Shown here: positions 1 through 8,024 of the stretch, in pieces
Position numbering within the stretch: position 1 is the stretch's first letter
Layout of the letters: every line of letters begins with the position of its first letter
From: Calditrichota bacterium
GTDB lineage: Bacteria; Zhuqueibacterota; Zhuqueibacteria; Oleimicrobiales; Geothermoviventaceae
NCBI GenBank assembly: GCA_013152765.1
Contig: JAADFT010000044.1
Coordinates: 1 to 13,741 of the forward strand
DNA: 13,741 bases
Reading direction: 5' to 3'
The notes under the pieces: model-generated
Told to the model about the DNA's origin: nothing
What the model saw: only the letters and a program-made list of their open reading frames with translations
Database searches by the model: none
Translations under genes and position numbers: made by a program

Positions 1-1888
1 GTTCGCCGGGAAGTTTGCCGTTCATTCCGCGGACCGGAACCGTGCGGTAAAAAACAGCTTCAGCTGTAACGGCCAGACCGGCGATGTTGGCCGGTTTGAT
101 GGGCAACGCGACCGCGCGCGTTGTAATGCCCTCGAAATCGATCCGAATCGGCTTTGTTTCTTCGGTTTTCTTAGCCTTTTTCTCCTTGGCTGTTTTCTTG
201 GACGTTGAGCTTTCTTTCTTCTCGGTCTTTTCGGGTGCTTCGTCGCTCTTGGGCGAGAAGGGCGATGTGCTGTCGGCCTGCAGCGTCACCAGGTAGATGC
301 CGGCCGTCTTCACGTTGGCGTAATCACCGTCGAACTCGCCGAGAATCGGGTTGATGTTGCGGTGCGAAATGAAATACATGTAGCGACCCTTGGGGTCGAA
401 CATGGGGCCGTAATCGTTGGTGAATTCGGTGGTCACGGGTCGGATCTTGTGATCCTCCACGGACCACAGGTAAATCGTGTAGAAACCATTCTTACCGGCT
501 TTGGAGTAAGCCAGCCAGCGGCTGTCCGGTGACCAGCGGTAGTCCCGAATTTCCCACCAGATGGTGCTGTCAACAAAGGTGATTTTGCGCGTCGGAACGT
601 CCAGCACCCAGAGATTGTGGTTTTTGTCTGCAAAAGCGATTTTCTTCGAATCGGGCGACCAGACAGGCTGGAAGCGGAACACCTTGCCGTTTGTGGTCAG
701 GCGGATTTCTTTGCCGCCCTTTTGCGGGCGCAGGTAGAGCTCATCTTCGCCGGAGGCATCCGAGACGTAAAGAATCCACTTCCCATCTGGAGACCACGTG
801 GGGTACTTCTCGTGCACACCGGACGTCCGCGTCAGATTCCGGGTGGCGCCTTCTTTGGCCGGTACGGTGTAGATGTCGCCACGGGCTTCGAACAGAGCGC
901 GTTTGCCCTTCGGGGACAGTTCGAAAGACCTGATGCTCTTACTGGCGTCGACCCAGTGGGGCTTGGCGTACAGGTTCTCGCTGGGAAGCAGCACGTCCAC
1001 TTTGCGCACTTGCTCGGTTGCGAGATCCAGCAGGTACAGGTAGCCGCCATTCTCGAACACGATGGCCTTGTCGCCGATGCTGGGCCAGTTCACGTCGTAC
1101 TCTTTGAAGTGTGTCAGCTGGGTCGTCTGTCCGGTTTTGATGTCGTACTTGTACAGGTTCATCCGCTGTTCCGGGCCGCGATCGGAGCCAAAGTAAATCA
1201 CGTCGCCGTGCCACATGGGGTAAGTGTCCGTGCCAACCCAGTCTGTGACGCGCTTGATGGTGTTGTTGGGGAAATCGTAGATCCACACATCCTGAGCCAT
1301 CCCGCCCTTGTAGTGCTTCCAGGTCCGGAAGTTGCGGAAAATGCGGTTGTAAGCGATCTTGTTGCCGTCGGGTGAGAAAGAGGCCAGGCCGCCCTTTGGC
1401 AGCACCAGTTGTTCAGGTAAACCGCCGCCGATGCTTACCTTGAAGTAGCGGCCAAACCAGTCGTTGAATGTGGATCGGCGGGAGAGGAACAGGATGTGCT
1501 TGCCGTCGGGGTACCACTCGATGACCATGTTGTTGGGGCCCATCCGTTCGGACACATGATGGATGTCCGGCGTGAAGGTGAGTTGCGTTGGCTCACCTCC
1601 GTCGCTGGGCATGATGTACACGTTGAAGTTGCCGTCGTACTGGCCGGTGAAAGCGATCCTTTTGCCGTCGGGTGAAAACTTCGGGAACAGCTCCAGACCG
1701 GGATGAGTGGTGAGTCTTTCCGCCAACCCACCCGAGGTCGGCACGGACCAGATGTCGCCCGCGTAGACGAAGACAATTTTGTCGCCGTAAACGTCGGGAA
1801 AGCGGAGTAGCCGCCCTTGCTGGGCTGCCAAAGCTGCGCCCGTCAGCAAGAACAGCAAGACCACGAGTACTGCAATCGAACGTTTCAT
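1..1888 (-). CDS. Tricorn-like S41 family protease, N-terminal part (runs off the left edge)
   Basis: Reading leftward from an ATG at 1888-1886, the frame stays open to the window edge, giving 629 codons with no stop. Residues 1-22 form a Sec signal peptide (basic MKR, a long Leu/Val stretch, then ALAA). Next come repeated TolB/PD40 propeller motifs: FSPDGKRIAF near residue 70, FSPDGNKIAY near 170, WSPDGKWILY near 365, WSPDSKKIAF near 408 and WSPDSRWLAY near 453. A Lys/Glu/Ser/Thr-rich linker lies at about 540-575, and the segment after it, beginning IDFEGI, resembles the region that follows the propellers in tricorn homologues. Family members are roughly 1,050-1,100 residues and carry a PDZ domain and an S41 serine protease domain at the C-terminus. 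Those parts lie outside the window, so catalytic residues cannot be checked. Likely role: a periplasmic or exported peptidase that breaks down peptides. The upstream AGGAGG supports this start. The alternative is a non-proteolytic TolB-like propeller protein. Confidence 0.88.
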   Translation of the reverse strand, partial: MKRSIAVLVVLLFLLTGAALAAQQGRLLRFPDVYGDKIVFVYAGDIWSVPTSGGLAERLTTHPGLELFPKFSPDGKRIAFTGQYDGNFNVYIMPSDGGEPTQLTFTPDIHHVSERMGPNNMVIEWYPDGKHILFLSRRSTFNDWFGRYFKVSIGGGLPEQLVLPKGGLASFSPDGNKIAYNRIFRNFRTWKHYKGGMAQDVWIYDFPNNTIKRVTDWVGTDTYPMWHGDVIYFGSDRGPEQRMNLYKYDIKTGQTTQLTHFKEYDVNWPSIGDKAIVFENGGYLYLLDLATEQVRKVDVLLPSENLYAKPHWVDASKSIRSFELSPKGKRALFEARGDIYTVPAKEGATRNLTRTSGVHEKYPTWSPDGKWILYVSDASGEDELYLRPQKGGKEIRLTTNGKVFRFQPVWSPDSKKIAFADKNHNLWVLDVPTRKITFVDSTIWWEIRDYRWSPDSRWLAYSKAGKNGFYTIYLWSVEDHKIRPVTTEFTNDYGPMFDPKGRYMYFISHRNINPILGEFDGDYANVKTAGIYLVTLQADSTSPFSPKSDEAPEKTEKKESSTSKKTAKEKKAKKTEETKPIRIDFEGITTRAVALPIKPANIAGLAVTAEAVFYRTVPVRGMNGKLPGE

Positions 1889-1891
1889 GCG

Positions 1892-1899
1892 ATCCTCCT
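1892..1899 (-). promoter_or_regulatory. Ribosome binding site of the tricorn-like gene
   Basis: On the minus strand this reads AGGAGGAT, three bases before the ATG at 1888. The AGGAGG core sits 5 bases from the start codon. It is a near-perfect Shine-Dalgarno sequence and fixes the start, agreeing with the signal peptide that begins there. Confidence 0.75.
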
Positions 1900-1961
1900 G
1901 CGGATTCAAAAGGCTTTTTTCCCTCTCGTTTGTGACCCGCAAAATCTTTCGGGGCGAATTG

Positions 1962-2082
1962 GTTCCGCTACGCCGGAACGTTCTGGTTGCTCCGGCTGAG
2001 CCCGGTGCAGCGGGGGCACCCTCGTTGGCCCGGGAACTTGATTCCTCGGTGAGGAAAGCGCGTACCGCTCCCCGCTTTTCTC
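1962..2082. repeat. Cluster of four inverted repeats upstream of the tricorn-like gene
   Basis: Four short stems can be read directly. GTTCCG (1962-1967) pairs with CGGAAC (1974-1979). GGTGC (2004-2008) pairs with GCACC (2016-2020). TTCCTC (2042-2047) pairs with GAGGAA (2051-2056). GAGGAAAGCG (2051-2060) pairs with CGCTTTTCTC (2073-2082), with one G-T pair on the plus strand and a single mismatch if read on the minus strand. The last two share the segment 2051-2056 and cannot form together. The block could be the folded leader of the minus-strand protease mRNA, a separate small RNA, or operator DNA. No known RNA family was recognised, and there is no T-run to make it a terminator. Confidence 0.45.
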
Positions 2083-3206
2083 AGGCTAAGCAGGATTCGA
2101 GCGATCTACCCGCGCATTCTGTCACACCAGGAGCGTGTGTGTGCACGGAGCGCCCTTTTCGGTTGTTGGAACAGTAAAGTGGACAGAGCGTGGAGGAGGT
2201 CGTGAGGTTTGAGGTGTGAGAGCAAGCTGGTCGTGCACGCGAGAAATCGGTTTGCAGTGATGCACGTTTCCCTTCCCTTGTTCCGACAGCATTTCCCACA
2301 GCATGGGCCTGCCCGACAGAACCGCTCGTCTTACGCACCAGCACGGACAAAGGTTTCGCCATTGGAGTGTAAGGGAACCGCGTCATTCGACTCTACGACA
2401 GCGACAGTGGAATCTTGGACTAACCCACGCTGCGGTAGTGCACTTGGCTCCCAGCGGGCGCGTTGCTGGTCGTTCGAGGGCGTCCGGCAGGCGAGTGAAC
2501 TGGCGCTTCGGTTGCAGCACAATTTGCTACCTTCTGAAGGAAAACCTCGCTCAGCCGCACACTTCGAGGGACGCGAGCACTGGGCGTTACAATTTTCGCG
2601 TAAACTCTGTTGGTACCGACTGGCAAAGTCGGGCTCGGCCCCGGTTCGGGAAGGGGAGTGTCGTGGTCAAAGAGAAAGTCGAGTTTGCAGATTCGGGCGG
2701 ATAATGAGGTGGGGTTGTTTGACGGAGTGTGAACCGCGGAGCTGTAAGAGGTTAGATCCAATCAGCACGCTGGAATGGGAATTCGGGGATTTTTACGTTA
2801 CTTAACCGTTTTAGATGTTGACGACAGGAGAAAAAACTTGCGGATTTTCGCTCGTTTTCGTAAAATTGATCGACTTCTTAGGAGGGCCTATCCGATTCCT
2901 ACCTTTGCAGTGGATCAGATGGTTTCGGAGGCGAACAGTGGCCGAGTGGTGTAGTCACCCACGTCAGTATTTGAAGATCGCTGTATCACAACGTTCTCCG
3001 AATGTCCAACTGTTTCTCCCCCACGAACCTCTCCTCACAATTTTCGTTCAGTGAAAAGACGGCCTTGCCATGTAGCCGCAACTAATCGGAAGCACGAAGC
3101 AGGGCTAACAAGATTTACCAGAGCCTCAGGGCGCTGAACAACAGCAGAAGTAACCACGTCAGCAAAGGGGTGCAAAACGGGAATCGAACAAAGCGAGGGA
3201 CTAATC

Positions 3207-6107
3207 GTGAGGATTGAGAAGCGACTCTTTGCGGCACTCATCACTGGCCTGGTGACCCTGGCCTTTGTCGCCAGCGGGTTTGCGGCTGTTTCCGGGGTGA
3301 TCCAGGGTGTTGTGAAAGATGCTAAGACGGGTGAGCCTCTACCTGGTGCAAACGTGCAGATTCTCGGTACGAGCATCGGGGCTGCCACGGACCTGCACGG
3401 AAAGTACGTGATCCAGCGTGTTCCGCCTGGCAACTACACTCTGCGGGTGACTTTCATCGGGTACAAAACCGTTGAGGTACCCGTAACCGTACGGGCGGGG
3501 GAGAAGGTTCAAAAAGACATCGAGATGCAATATGTCGCGGTGAAAGGCAAAGAGGTCGTGGTCACTGCCCAGGCCGAAGGCCAGATCAAGGCCATCAACC
3601 AGCAGTTGTCTTCCGCGGCAATTGTGAACGTTGTTTCCTCGGCGCGCATCCAGGAGTTGCCTGATGCAAATGCCGCCGAGTCGGTAGGACGTTTGCCAGG
3701 CGTCGCCATTTTGCGGAGCGGTGGCGAGGGAACGAAGGTCGTGATTCGTGGTCTGGCACCGAAGTACAACACGATCATGATCGACGGCGTGCGGATGGCT
3801 TCGACGGACTTCAACGACCGAAGCGTTGACCTGAGCATGATCTCGCCTTACTCGCTGGAAGGAATTGAGGTTCTAAAAGCCATTACGCCGGATCAAGATG
3901 CGGACCACATCGGTGGATCCGTGAATTTCATGCTCCGCGAAGCACCTCCGGGCTTCCACTACGATGTGATCAGCCAGGGCGGCTACAACAAGCTGAAGAA
4001 CACCTACAACGACTACCTCTTTGTTGGCAGCGTGAGCAAACGGTTCTATCACAATCTGCTCGGTGTGTTTGCGCAGGCCAACATCGAACGGCGCAACCGC
4101 AGCTCCAACGAGATGGGCGCCAATTACTACCTGCAGGGACCGAAGCTGGGGCAAAAGAACCAGGTTTACATCGCTGGTTTGACCCTGCATGATATTCTTC
4201 GGGAGCGCAAGAGGAATGGCGGGACGTTGGTGGTAGACTACATCATTCCAAATGGGAAGGTAGTTCTGAAGAATTTCTACAGTTCCGGTGAGACAAGCGC
4301 GCAGAATCACGGTGAATTCTTCGACGTCAGCAACGCTAATCACACGTACACCGGGACGGACGCACTGAACAGACTTAAAGTACTGACGAATGTGTTGAAG
4401 TACGAACAGCGTTTCCCGATTGGCCGGCTGGACATGCAACTTTCGCATTCGTACTCCGAGAACGACGCACCCAAGAACGTGACGTTCACCTTCACGGAGA
4501 ATGCTGCTTTTGACGTTCTGGATCCGAAGATTCCGCCGACGGAAGTTCCCAAATACGCAAGATACAACCTGGAGAAGACGTATCTGGCGAGCATCGGTGA
4601 GTACAGACGCAATGCTAAAGATCGTGAGTTGGCGTACAAGGTGAACATGGAGATACCCATTCGGTTTGGGAATTTCCTCTCAGGGCATCTCAAATTCGGT
4701 GGTAAGTACCGCTACAAAGATCGCAAGCATGACTACTGGTGGGCTGGTGGTCCGTTGAACCTTGGCAGCGGTCAGGGTACCCGAAACGCGATTCTGAATG
4801 CATTCCCATGGATGAAAGAAACGGTACCGACGGGTGCGGGTAATTTGCCGTACACGCTTTTCATCGATAAGGATTACGATCCAGGTGAATTCCTGAATGG
4901 TGAGTACAAGCTCGGTCCTGTTGCGGACATCGACCTGATGCGCAAGGTCATGGACGTTGTGCGTAAGGTGAACGAACTGGAAGCGTACCACCCCAACAAA
5001 TATCTCTGCACAACGTACGATTACAATGGCAACGAGTACCTTTCCGCTGGCTACATCATGACGACGCTGAACTTCGGTCGGCGAGTGCAGTTCATTCCGG
5101 GTGTCCGCTACGAGCGTAACAAAACCGTGTACACCGCACCTCAAGGCAACTCCACCTACACGGGTTCGGACATTTTCTACCACTACAAAGACACGACTAC
5201 CACACGCATCAACGAGTACTTCTTGCCGATGGTGCACTTGCGGGTCTTTGCGACGCGGTGGTTTGATATTCGGTTTGCTTACACCAACACTCTTTCCAGA
5301 CCTGATTTTCGCCGGATCGTACCGCGCTACAACATTGGTTTCACAAGCGTTGCGTGGAACAACTACCGACTCAAGCCGGAGCGCTCCGAAAACTTCGATC
5401 TGTACTTCTCAGCCCACAGCAACACAATCGGCTTGGCCACGGTGGGATTGTTCAAGAAGAACATCGACGACATGATCTTCTCGACTGGTCGGCGCGTAAT
5501 CACAGATCCTGCTGAGTACGGCCTTCCGCCGAGTGTGAAGGGCAAATTCATCAGTACGAGCATTAACAGTCCCTACCGAGCCTACGTTAAGGGCATTGAG
5601 CTGGATTGGCAAACGACTTTCTGGTATCTGCCAGGCGTGTTGCGCGGGCTGGTGTTCCACGCCAATTACACACGGATTAAGTCCGAGGCGCGGTACCCGC
5701 GTACTGTGATCAAAGGCAAGTACGTTTTCGAGCCGAAGTTCGAGTACATCCAGACGAACGTTGACACGTTCTACACCGACCGCCTGATCGACCAGCCGGA
5801 CAACATCGTAAACCTGGCGATTGGTTACGATTACAAAGGTTTTTCTGCTCGTTTATCGATGCTGTACCAGTCCAACATTTTCCACGGCACCAGTTTCTGG
5901 CCTGAACTCCGCCGGATCACGGATGACTACCTGCGGTGGGATCTCTCCGTGAAGCAAAATCTTCCCTGGGATGGATTCCAGGTCTTCCTGAATGTGAACA
6001 ACATTACCGGGGCATTGGATCGCGACTTGAACCTGGGGTCCAACTTCCCGGCTGCGGAGCAACATTACGGCACGACAGTGGATTTCGGTTTGCGAGTTCG
6101 CCTGTAA
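3207..6107 (+). CDS. TonB-dependent outer-membrane receptor with N-terminal carboxypeptidase-regulatory-like domain
   Basis: The protein of 966 residues is an outer-membrane beta-barrel that would import a ligand with energy from TonB-ExbBD. A signal peptide spans about 1-27 (hydrophobic LITGLVTLAFVASGFAA). Residues 31-112 are a CarboxypepD_reg-like beta-sandwich (GVVKDAKTGEPLPGANV, later GKYVIQRVPPGNYTL). EVVVTA at 116-121 is a likely TonB box. The plug covers about 127-247 and includes LPDANAAESVGRLPGV and RGLAPKYNTIMIDG, resembling the TIGR01782 receptors of Xanthomonas and Caulobacter that often serve carbohydrate uptake. The remainder is the barrel, ending FGLRVRL. The start is a GTG with GAGGGA 6 bases upstream, and no better start precedes the signal peptide. 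It is the first gene of the plus-strand locus, and the beta-helix gene follows after 139 bases with no terminator between. The ligand cannot be read from sequence; an oligosaccharide is inferred from the downstream hydrolases. Confidence 0.93.
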   Translation: MRIEKRLFAALITGLVTLAFVASGFAAVSGVIQGVVKDAKTGEPLPGANVQILGTSIGAATDLHGKYVIQRVPPGNYTLRVTFIGYKTVEVPVTVRAGEKVQKDIEMQYVAVKGKEVVVTAQAEGQIKAINQQLSSAAIVNVVSSARIQELPDANAAESVGRLPGVAILRSGGEGTKVVIRGLAPKYNTIMIDGVRMASTDFNDRSVDLSMISPYSLEGIEVLKAITPDQDADHIGGSVNFMLREAPPGFHYDVISQGGYNKLKNTYNDYLFVGSVSKRFYHNLLGVFAQANIERRNRSSNEMGANYYLQGPKLGQKNQVYIAGLTLHDILRERKRNGGTLVVDYIIPNGKVVLKNFYSSGETSAQNHGEFFDVSNANHTYTGTDALNRLKVLTNVLKYEQRFPIGRLDMQLSHSYSENDAPKNVTFTFTENAAFDVLDPKIPPTEVPKYARYNLEKTYLASIGEYRRNAKDRELAYKVNMEIPIRFGNFLSGHLKFGGKYRYKDRKHDYWWAGGPLNLGSGQGTRNAILNAFPWMKETVPTGAGNLPYTLFIDKDYDPGEFLNGEYKLGPVADIDLMRKVMDVVRKVNELEAYHPNKYLCTTYDYNGNEYLSAGYIMTTLNFGRRVQFIPGVRYERNKTVYTAPQGNSTYTGSDIFYHYKDTTTTRINEYFLPMVHLRVFATRWFDIRFAYTNTLSRPDFRRIVPRYNIGFTSVAWNNYRLKPERSENFDLYFSAHSNTIGLATVGLFKKNIDDMIFSTGRRVITDPAEYGLPPSVKGKFISTSINSPYRAYVKGIELDWQTTFWYLPGVLRGLVFHANYTRIKSEARYPRTVIKGKYVFEPKFEYIQTNVDTFYTDRLIDQPDNIVNLAIGYDYKGFSARLSMLYQSNIFHGTSFWPELRRITDDYLRWDLSVKQNLPWDGFQVFLNVNNITGALDRDLNLGSNFPAAEQHYGTTVDFGLRVRL

Positions 6108-6231
6108 GCTGTTAGAACAGGCTGAGATGCGCGCAGTGGAAACAATGGCTGACTCGGAAAGGAGGTGGTGCGACGGCAGAGGTGCTCCAGTTCGTAGGGT
6201 GATTCGTAATGCAGTAGGGTAGGAAACCAAC

Positions 6232-6237
6232 AGGAGG
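6232..6237 (+). promoter_or_regulatory. Ribosome binding site of the beta-helix protein gene
   Basis: A perfect AGGAGG lies 9 bases before the ATG at 6247, and the signal peptide begins at this ATG. A second GGAGG at about 6160-6166 in the same leader has no useful frame behind it. Confidence 0.7.
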
Positions 6238-6246
6238 AGTGGTTCG

Positions 6247-7932
6247 ATGAAGGGCAAAGCACTTGTCGCTGTGCTGGCTGTTGTTTTCCTGGCTGCGACG
6301 CTGCCTGGGCAGATCTTTGCGCAGGCTCCGGACACCGTGGTGGTGCCGTACATGATCGACGGCAATCCACTCGGTGCCATCAACAAGTTCATCCTTGGCG
6401 ACACCACCGCCACGGGTGAGCGTGTAAATCCGAACCGCGTTTACAAGCTGGAACGCGGCAAGATTTACTTCTTTGACGCAACGATGGAAGTGTACTTTGA
6501 CCTGAAGCTGATCGCGGATGATGATGATCCCAACAATCCGACTCCGCCGCCGATTCTTGCCCGTGGAATCCTGCCGGACGGCAGTTCTCCGGGTACGTTG
6601 ATCAAGTTGATGAGCGGAAATGGCTACTTCAAGAACCTGTACTTCCATGCGGTTCGGCCAGATGAGCAACCGCCAGGTTGGACGACCTGCGTCCAGTTGC
6701 GCGCTGATAGCGCCCGCTACGTCTTCGAGAACTGCGTCTTCGACTCGTGGGGCGGGACGGCCGTGCGGAACTACGCCAACTGGACCAAGACGTACATCTA
6801 CGACTGTGAATTCCGTAACATGATCCATCCGACGGGTTGGTTCGGTGGTTCGTGCTATCTGAGCAACCCTGTTCCGACTGACACGATCGTCATGATCAAC
6901 AACACGGAATTCAATTGCGGCTCTTACCTGTACGTGCCCAATAGGGAAATAAACCGGTACTCCCGCATCGAGCACAACACGGTGTTCACCACGCACGTGA
7001 ATGTGTTCTACGCGCCCTACGTGTCGAACGTGACGTACGCCAACAACATCCTGTACAGCGTTTGCACGATGGGCCAGCGTGACGTGGAAATCGAGGGTGG
7101 TTGGTTCGACTGGGACGGCGAGATCTCGGGCATCGTGAGCATCGACACCATCCCGCCGGACATCGCGAGCCGGGAAGGCATCACCGAGGCCGATCGCCGC
7201 GTGTGGTTCCTGAACAACGAGTACTTCTGGCCGCAGAAAGTGAAAGACTTCTGGGCCAGCGCTGACACCCTGACCCCACCGGTGTGGATCAATGACCGCA
7301 CCAAGGCCATGCTGAACGACAAAGAGCATTGGCCCAACTTCAAGGTGGAAGGCAACATCGAAGCTGACCCGGGCTTCAACGACGAGATGATGACGGTTGT
7401 GGACAGCCTGCTTAAGTACTGCCGGTTGTTGCGTACCGGTCAGCAGCAGGATTACCGCCACTACTACGACCCGGATCACGATCTCTTCCACGTGCAGTGG
7501 CCGTTGCCGGAGGACCTGACCTACTCCAACACGGCCCTGATGACCGCGGGCACCGATGGGCTGCCGCTGGGCGACCTGAACTGGTACCCGGACAAGAAGG
7601 CCGAGTGGGTGACGAGCGTGAAGCAGGATCCGAAACAGTCGCACATCCTGCCGAAGAACTACACCCTCTCGCAGAACTACCCGAACCCGTTCAACCCGAT
7701 CACCACGATCTACTACCGCGTGAGCAAGAAAGAGCACGTAAAGCTCGGCATTTACAACATGCGCGGTCAGCTGGTGAAGATGCTGGTTGACAAGGACGTG
7801 CCGGCCGGTCTGCACAGCGTAAAGTGGGACGGCACGGACGAGTCCGGTCTGCGGGTTTCCAGCGGCGTGTACATCTACCGCATGGAGGCTGGCAACTTCA
7901 AGGCTTCGAGACACATGATCTTCTTGAAGTAA
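6247..7932 (+). CDS. Secreted right-handed beta-helix protein with type IX-like C-terminal sorting domain
   Basis: The protein of 561 residues has a clear signal peptide (about 1-25, ending QIFAQA). The middle, about 95-330, has the rhythm of a parallel beta-helix: short runs such as YVFENCVFDSWGGTAV, TYIYDCEFRNM and VTYANNILYSV, in which Asn, Cys and aromatic residues recur about every 20-25 residues. Residues 468-561 form a sorting domain (LPKNYTLSQNYPNPFNP, then VKLGIYNMRGQLVKML, WDGTDESG and SGVYIYRM, ending in Lys). This domain directs outer-membrane export and surface attachment or release in FCB bacteria. No polysaccharide-lyase catalytic set was recognised, so it may be a glycan-binding protein or an unrecognised enzyme. 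It directly follows the receptor, in the position SusD holds in Bacteroidetes loci, and ends at a strong terminator. Many codons end in C or G, especially after about 7050, which hints at high expression (inference). Confidence 0.88.
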   Translation: MKGKALVAVLAVVFLAATLPGQIFAQAPDTVVVPYMIDGNPLGAINKFILGDTTATGERVNPNRVYKLERGKIYFFDATMEVYFDLKLIADDDDPNNPTPPPILARGILPDGSSPGTLIKLMSGNGYFKNLYFHAVRPDEQPPGWTTCVQLRADSARYVFENCVFDSWGGTAVRNYANWTKTYIYDCEFRNMIHPTGWFGGSCYLSNPVPTDTIVMINNTEFNCGSYLYVPNREINRYSRIEHNTVFTTHVNVFYAPYVSNVTYANNILYSVCTMGQRDVEIEGGWFDWDGEISGIVSIDTIPPDIASREGITEADRRVWFLNNEYFWPQKVKDFWASADTLTPPVWINDRTKAMLNDKEHWPNFKVEGNIEADPGFNDEMMTVVDSLLKYCRLLRTGQQQDYRHYYDPDHDLFHVQWPLPEDLTYSNTALMTAGTDGLPLGDLNWYPDKKAEWVTSVKQDPKQSHILPKNYTLSQNYPNPFNPITTIYYRVSKKEHVKLGIYNMRGQLVKMLVDKDVPAGLHSVKWDGTDESGLRVSSGVYIYRMEAGNFKASRHMIFLK

Positions 7933-7965
7933 GCCAGCTTTTCGCAGGCTGAAAACAAGTTCGCC

Positions 7966-8003
7966 AAACGGGGCAGGACCACGGGTGTCTTGCCCCGTTT
8001 TTT
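7966..8003 (+). terminator. Strong intrinsic terminator after the beta-helix gene
   Basis: AAACGGGGCA (7966-7975) pairs perfectly with TGCCCCGTTT (7991-8000). The stem extends inward by GGAC (7976-7979) with GTCT (7987-7990), including one G-T pair, around a 7-base loop. Six T residues at 7998-8003 follow. The stem begins 33 bases after the stop codon at 7932. It closes the receptor and beta-helix unit and lies just before the next gene. Confidence 0.93.
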
Positions 8004-8010
8004 GTAGGTA

Positions 8011-8016
8011 GAGGTG
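8011..8016 (+). promoter_or_regulatory. Ribosome binding site supporting the GTG start at 8025
   Basis: GAGGTG lies 8 bases before the GTG at 8025, directly after the terminator T-run. Upstream in-frame codons run into the terminator stem, so no longer version with a signal peptide is likely. Confidence 0.6.
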
Positions 8017-8024
8017 ACATTCTT

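Larger units (their letters stand above)
1889..3206. other. 1.3 kb intergenic region between divergent genes, no convincing gene
   Basis: This gap separates the leftward protease gene from the rightward receptor gene and must hold the promoters of both. Open frames occur here on both strands (the longest is 2209-2805, plus), but their translations are rich in Arg, Cys and Ser. They have no recognisable domain and overlap each other in several frames, so I do not call them genes. The left third (1962-2082) is dense in inverted repeats. The last 150 bases before 3207 are purine-rich and look like an untranslated leader. I found no tRNA with a proper T-arm, no CRISPR repeats and no insertion sequence. 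Possible sigma-70-like pairs (for example TTGATC at 2867 and TATCCG 17 bases later) are too weak to call. Confidence 0.6.

Noticed and set aside
617..1375. 252-codon plus-strand frame inside the protease gene
   Set aside because: The minus-strand frame here shows several WSPDG propeller motifs and is continuous from a good start. The plus-strand frame is its antisense shadow.
2209..2805. Possible 198-residue protein starting at a TTG behind GGAGGAGG
   Set aside because: The translation is rich in Arg, Cys and Ser, has no signal, membrane segment or recognisable domain, and overlaps other open frames in the same stop-poor stretch. Kept only as a note in the intergenic entry.
2926..3010. tRNA-like stretch (GTGGCCGAGTGG resembles the D-arm of a Ser or Leu tRNA)
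   Set aside because: No matching T-arm (GGTTCGAATCC type), anticodon stem or paired acceptor ends could be found.
2815..3054. 79-residue frame starting at an ATG
   Set aside because: There is no ribosome site before the ATG and no recognisable sequence, and it lies in the likely promoter region of the receptor gene.
6160..6200. Second strong ribosome-like site (GGAGGTGG) before the beta-helix gene
   Set aside because: The nearby GTG codons open frames of fewer than ten codons, and the AGGAGG at 6232-6237 serves the real start.
6112..7914. 600-codon open frame on the minus strand opposite the beta-helix gene
   Set aside because: It lies almost wholly opposite a gene with a signal peptide and a recognised sorting domain. 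Its translation is Val-, Arg- and His-rich without a domain, as expected when the sense gene strongly prefers codons ending in C or G.
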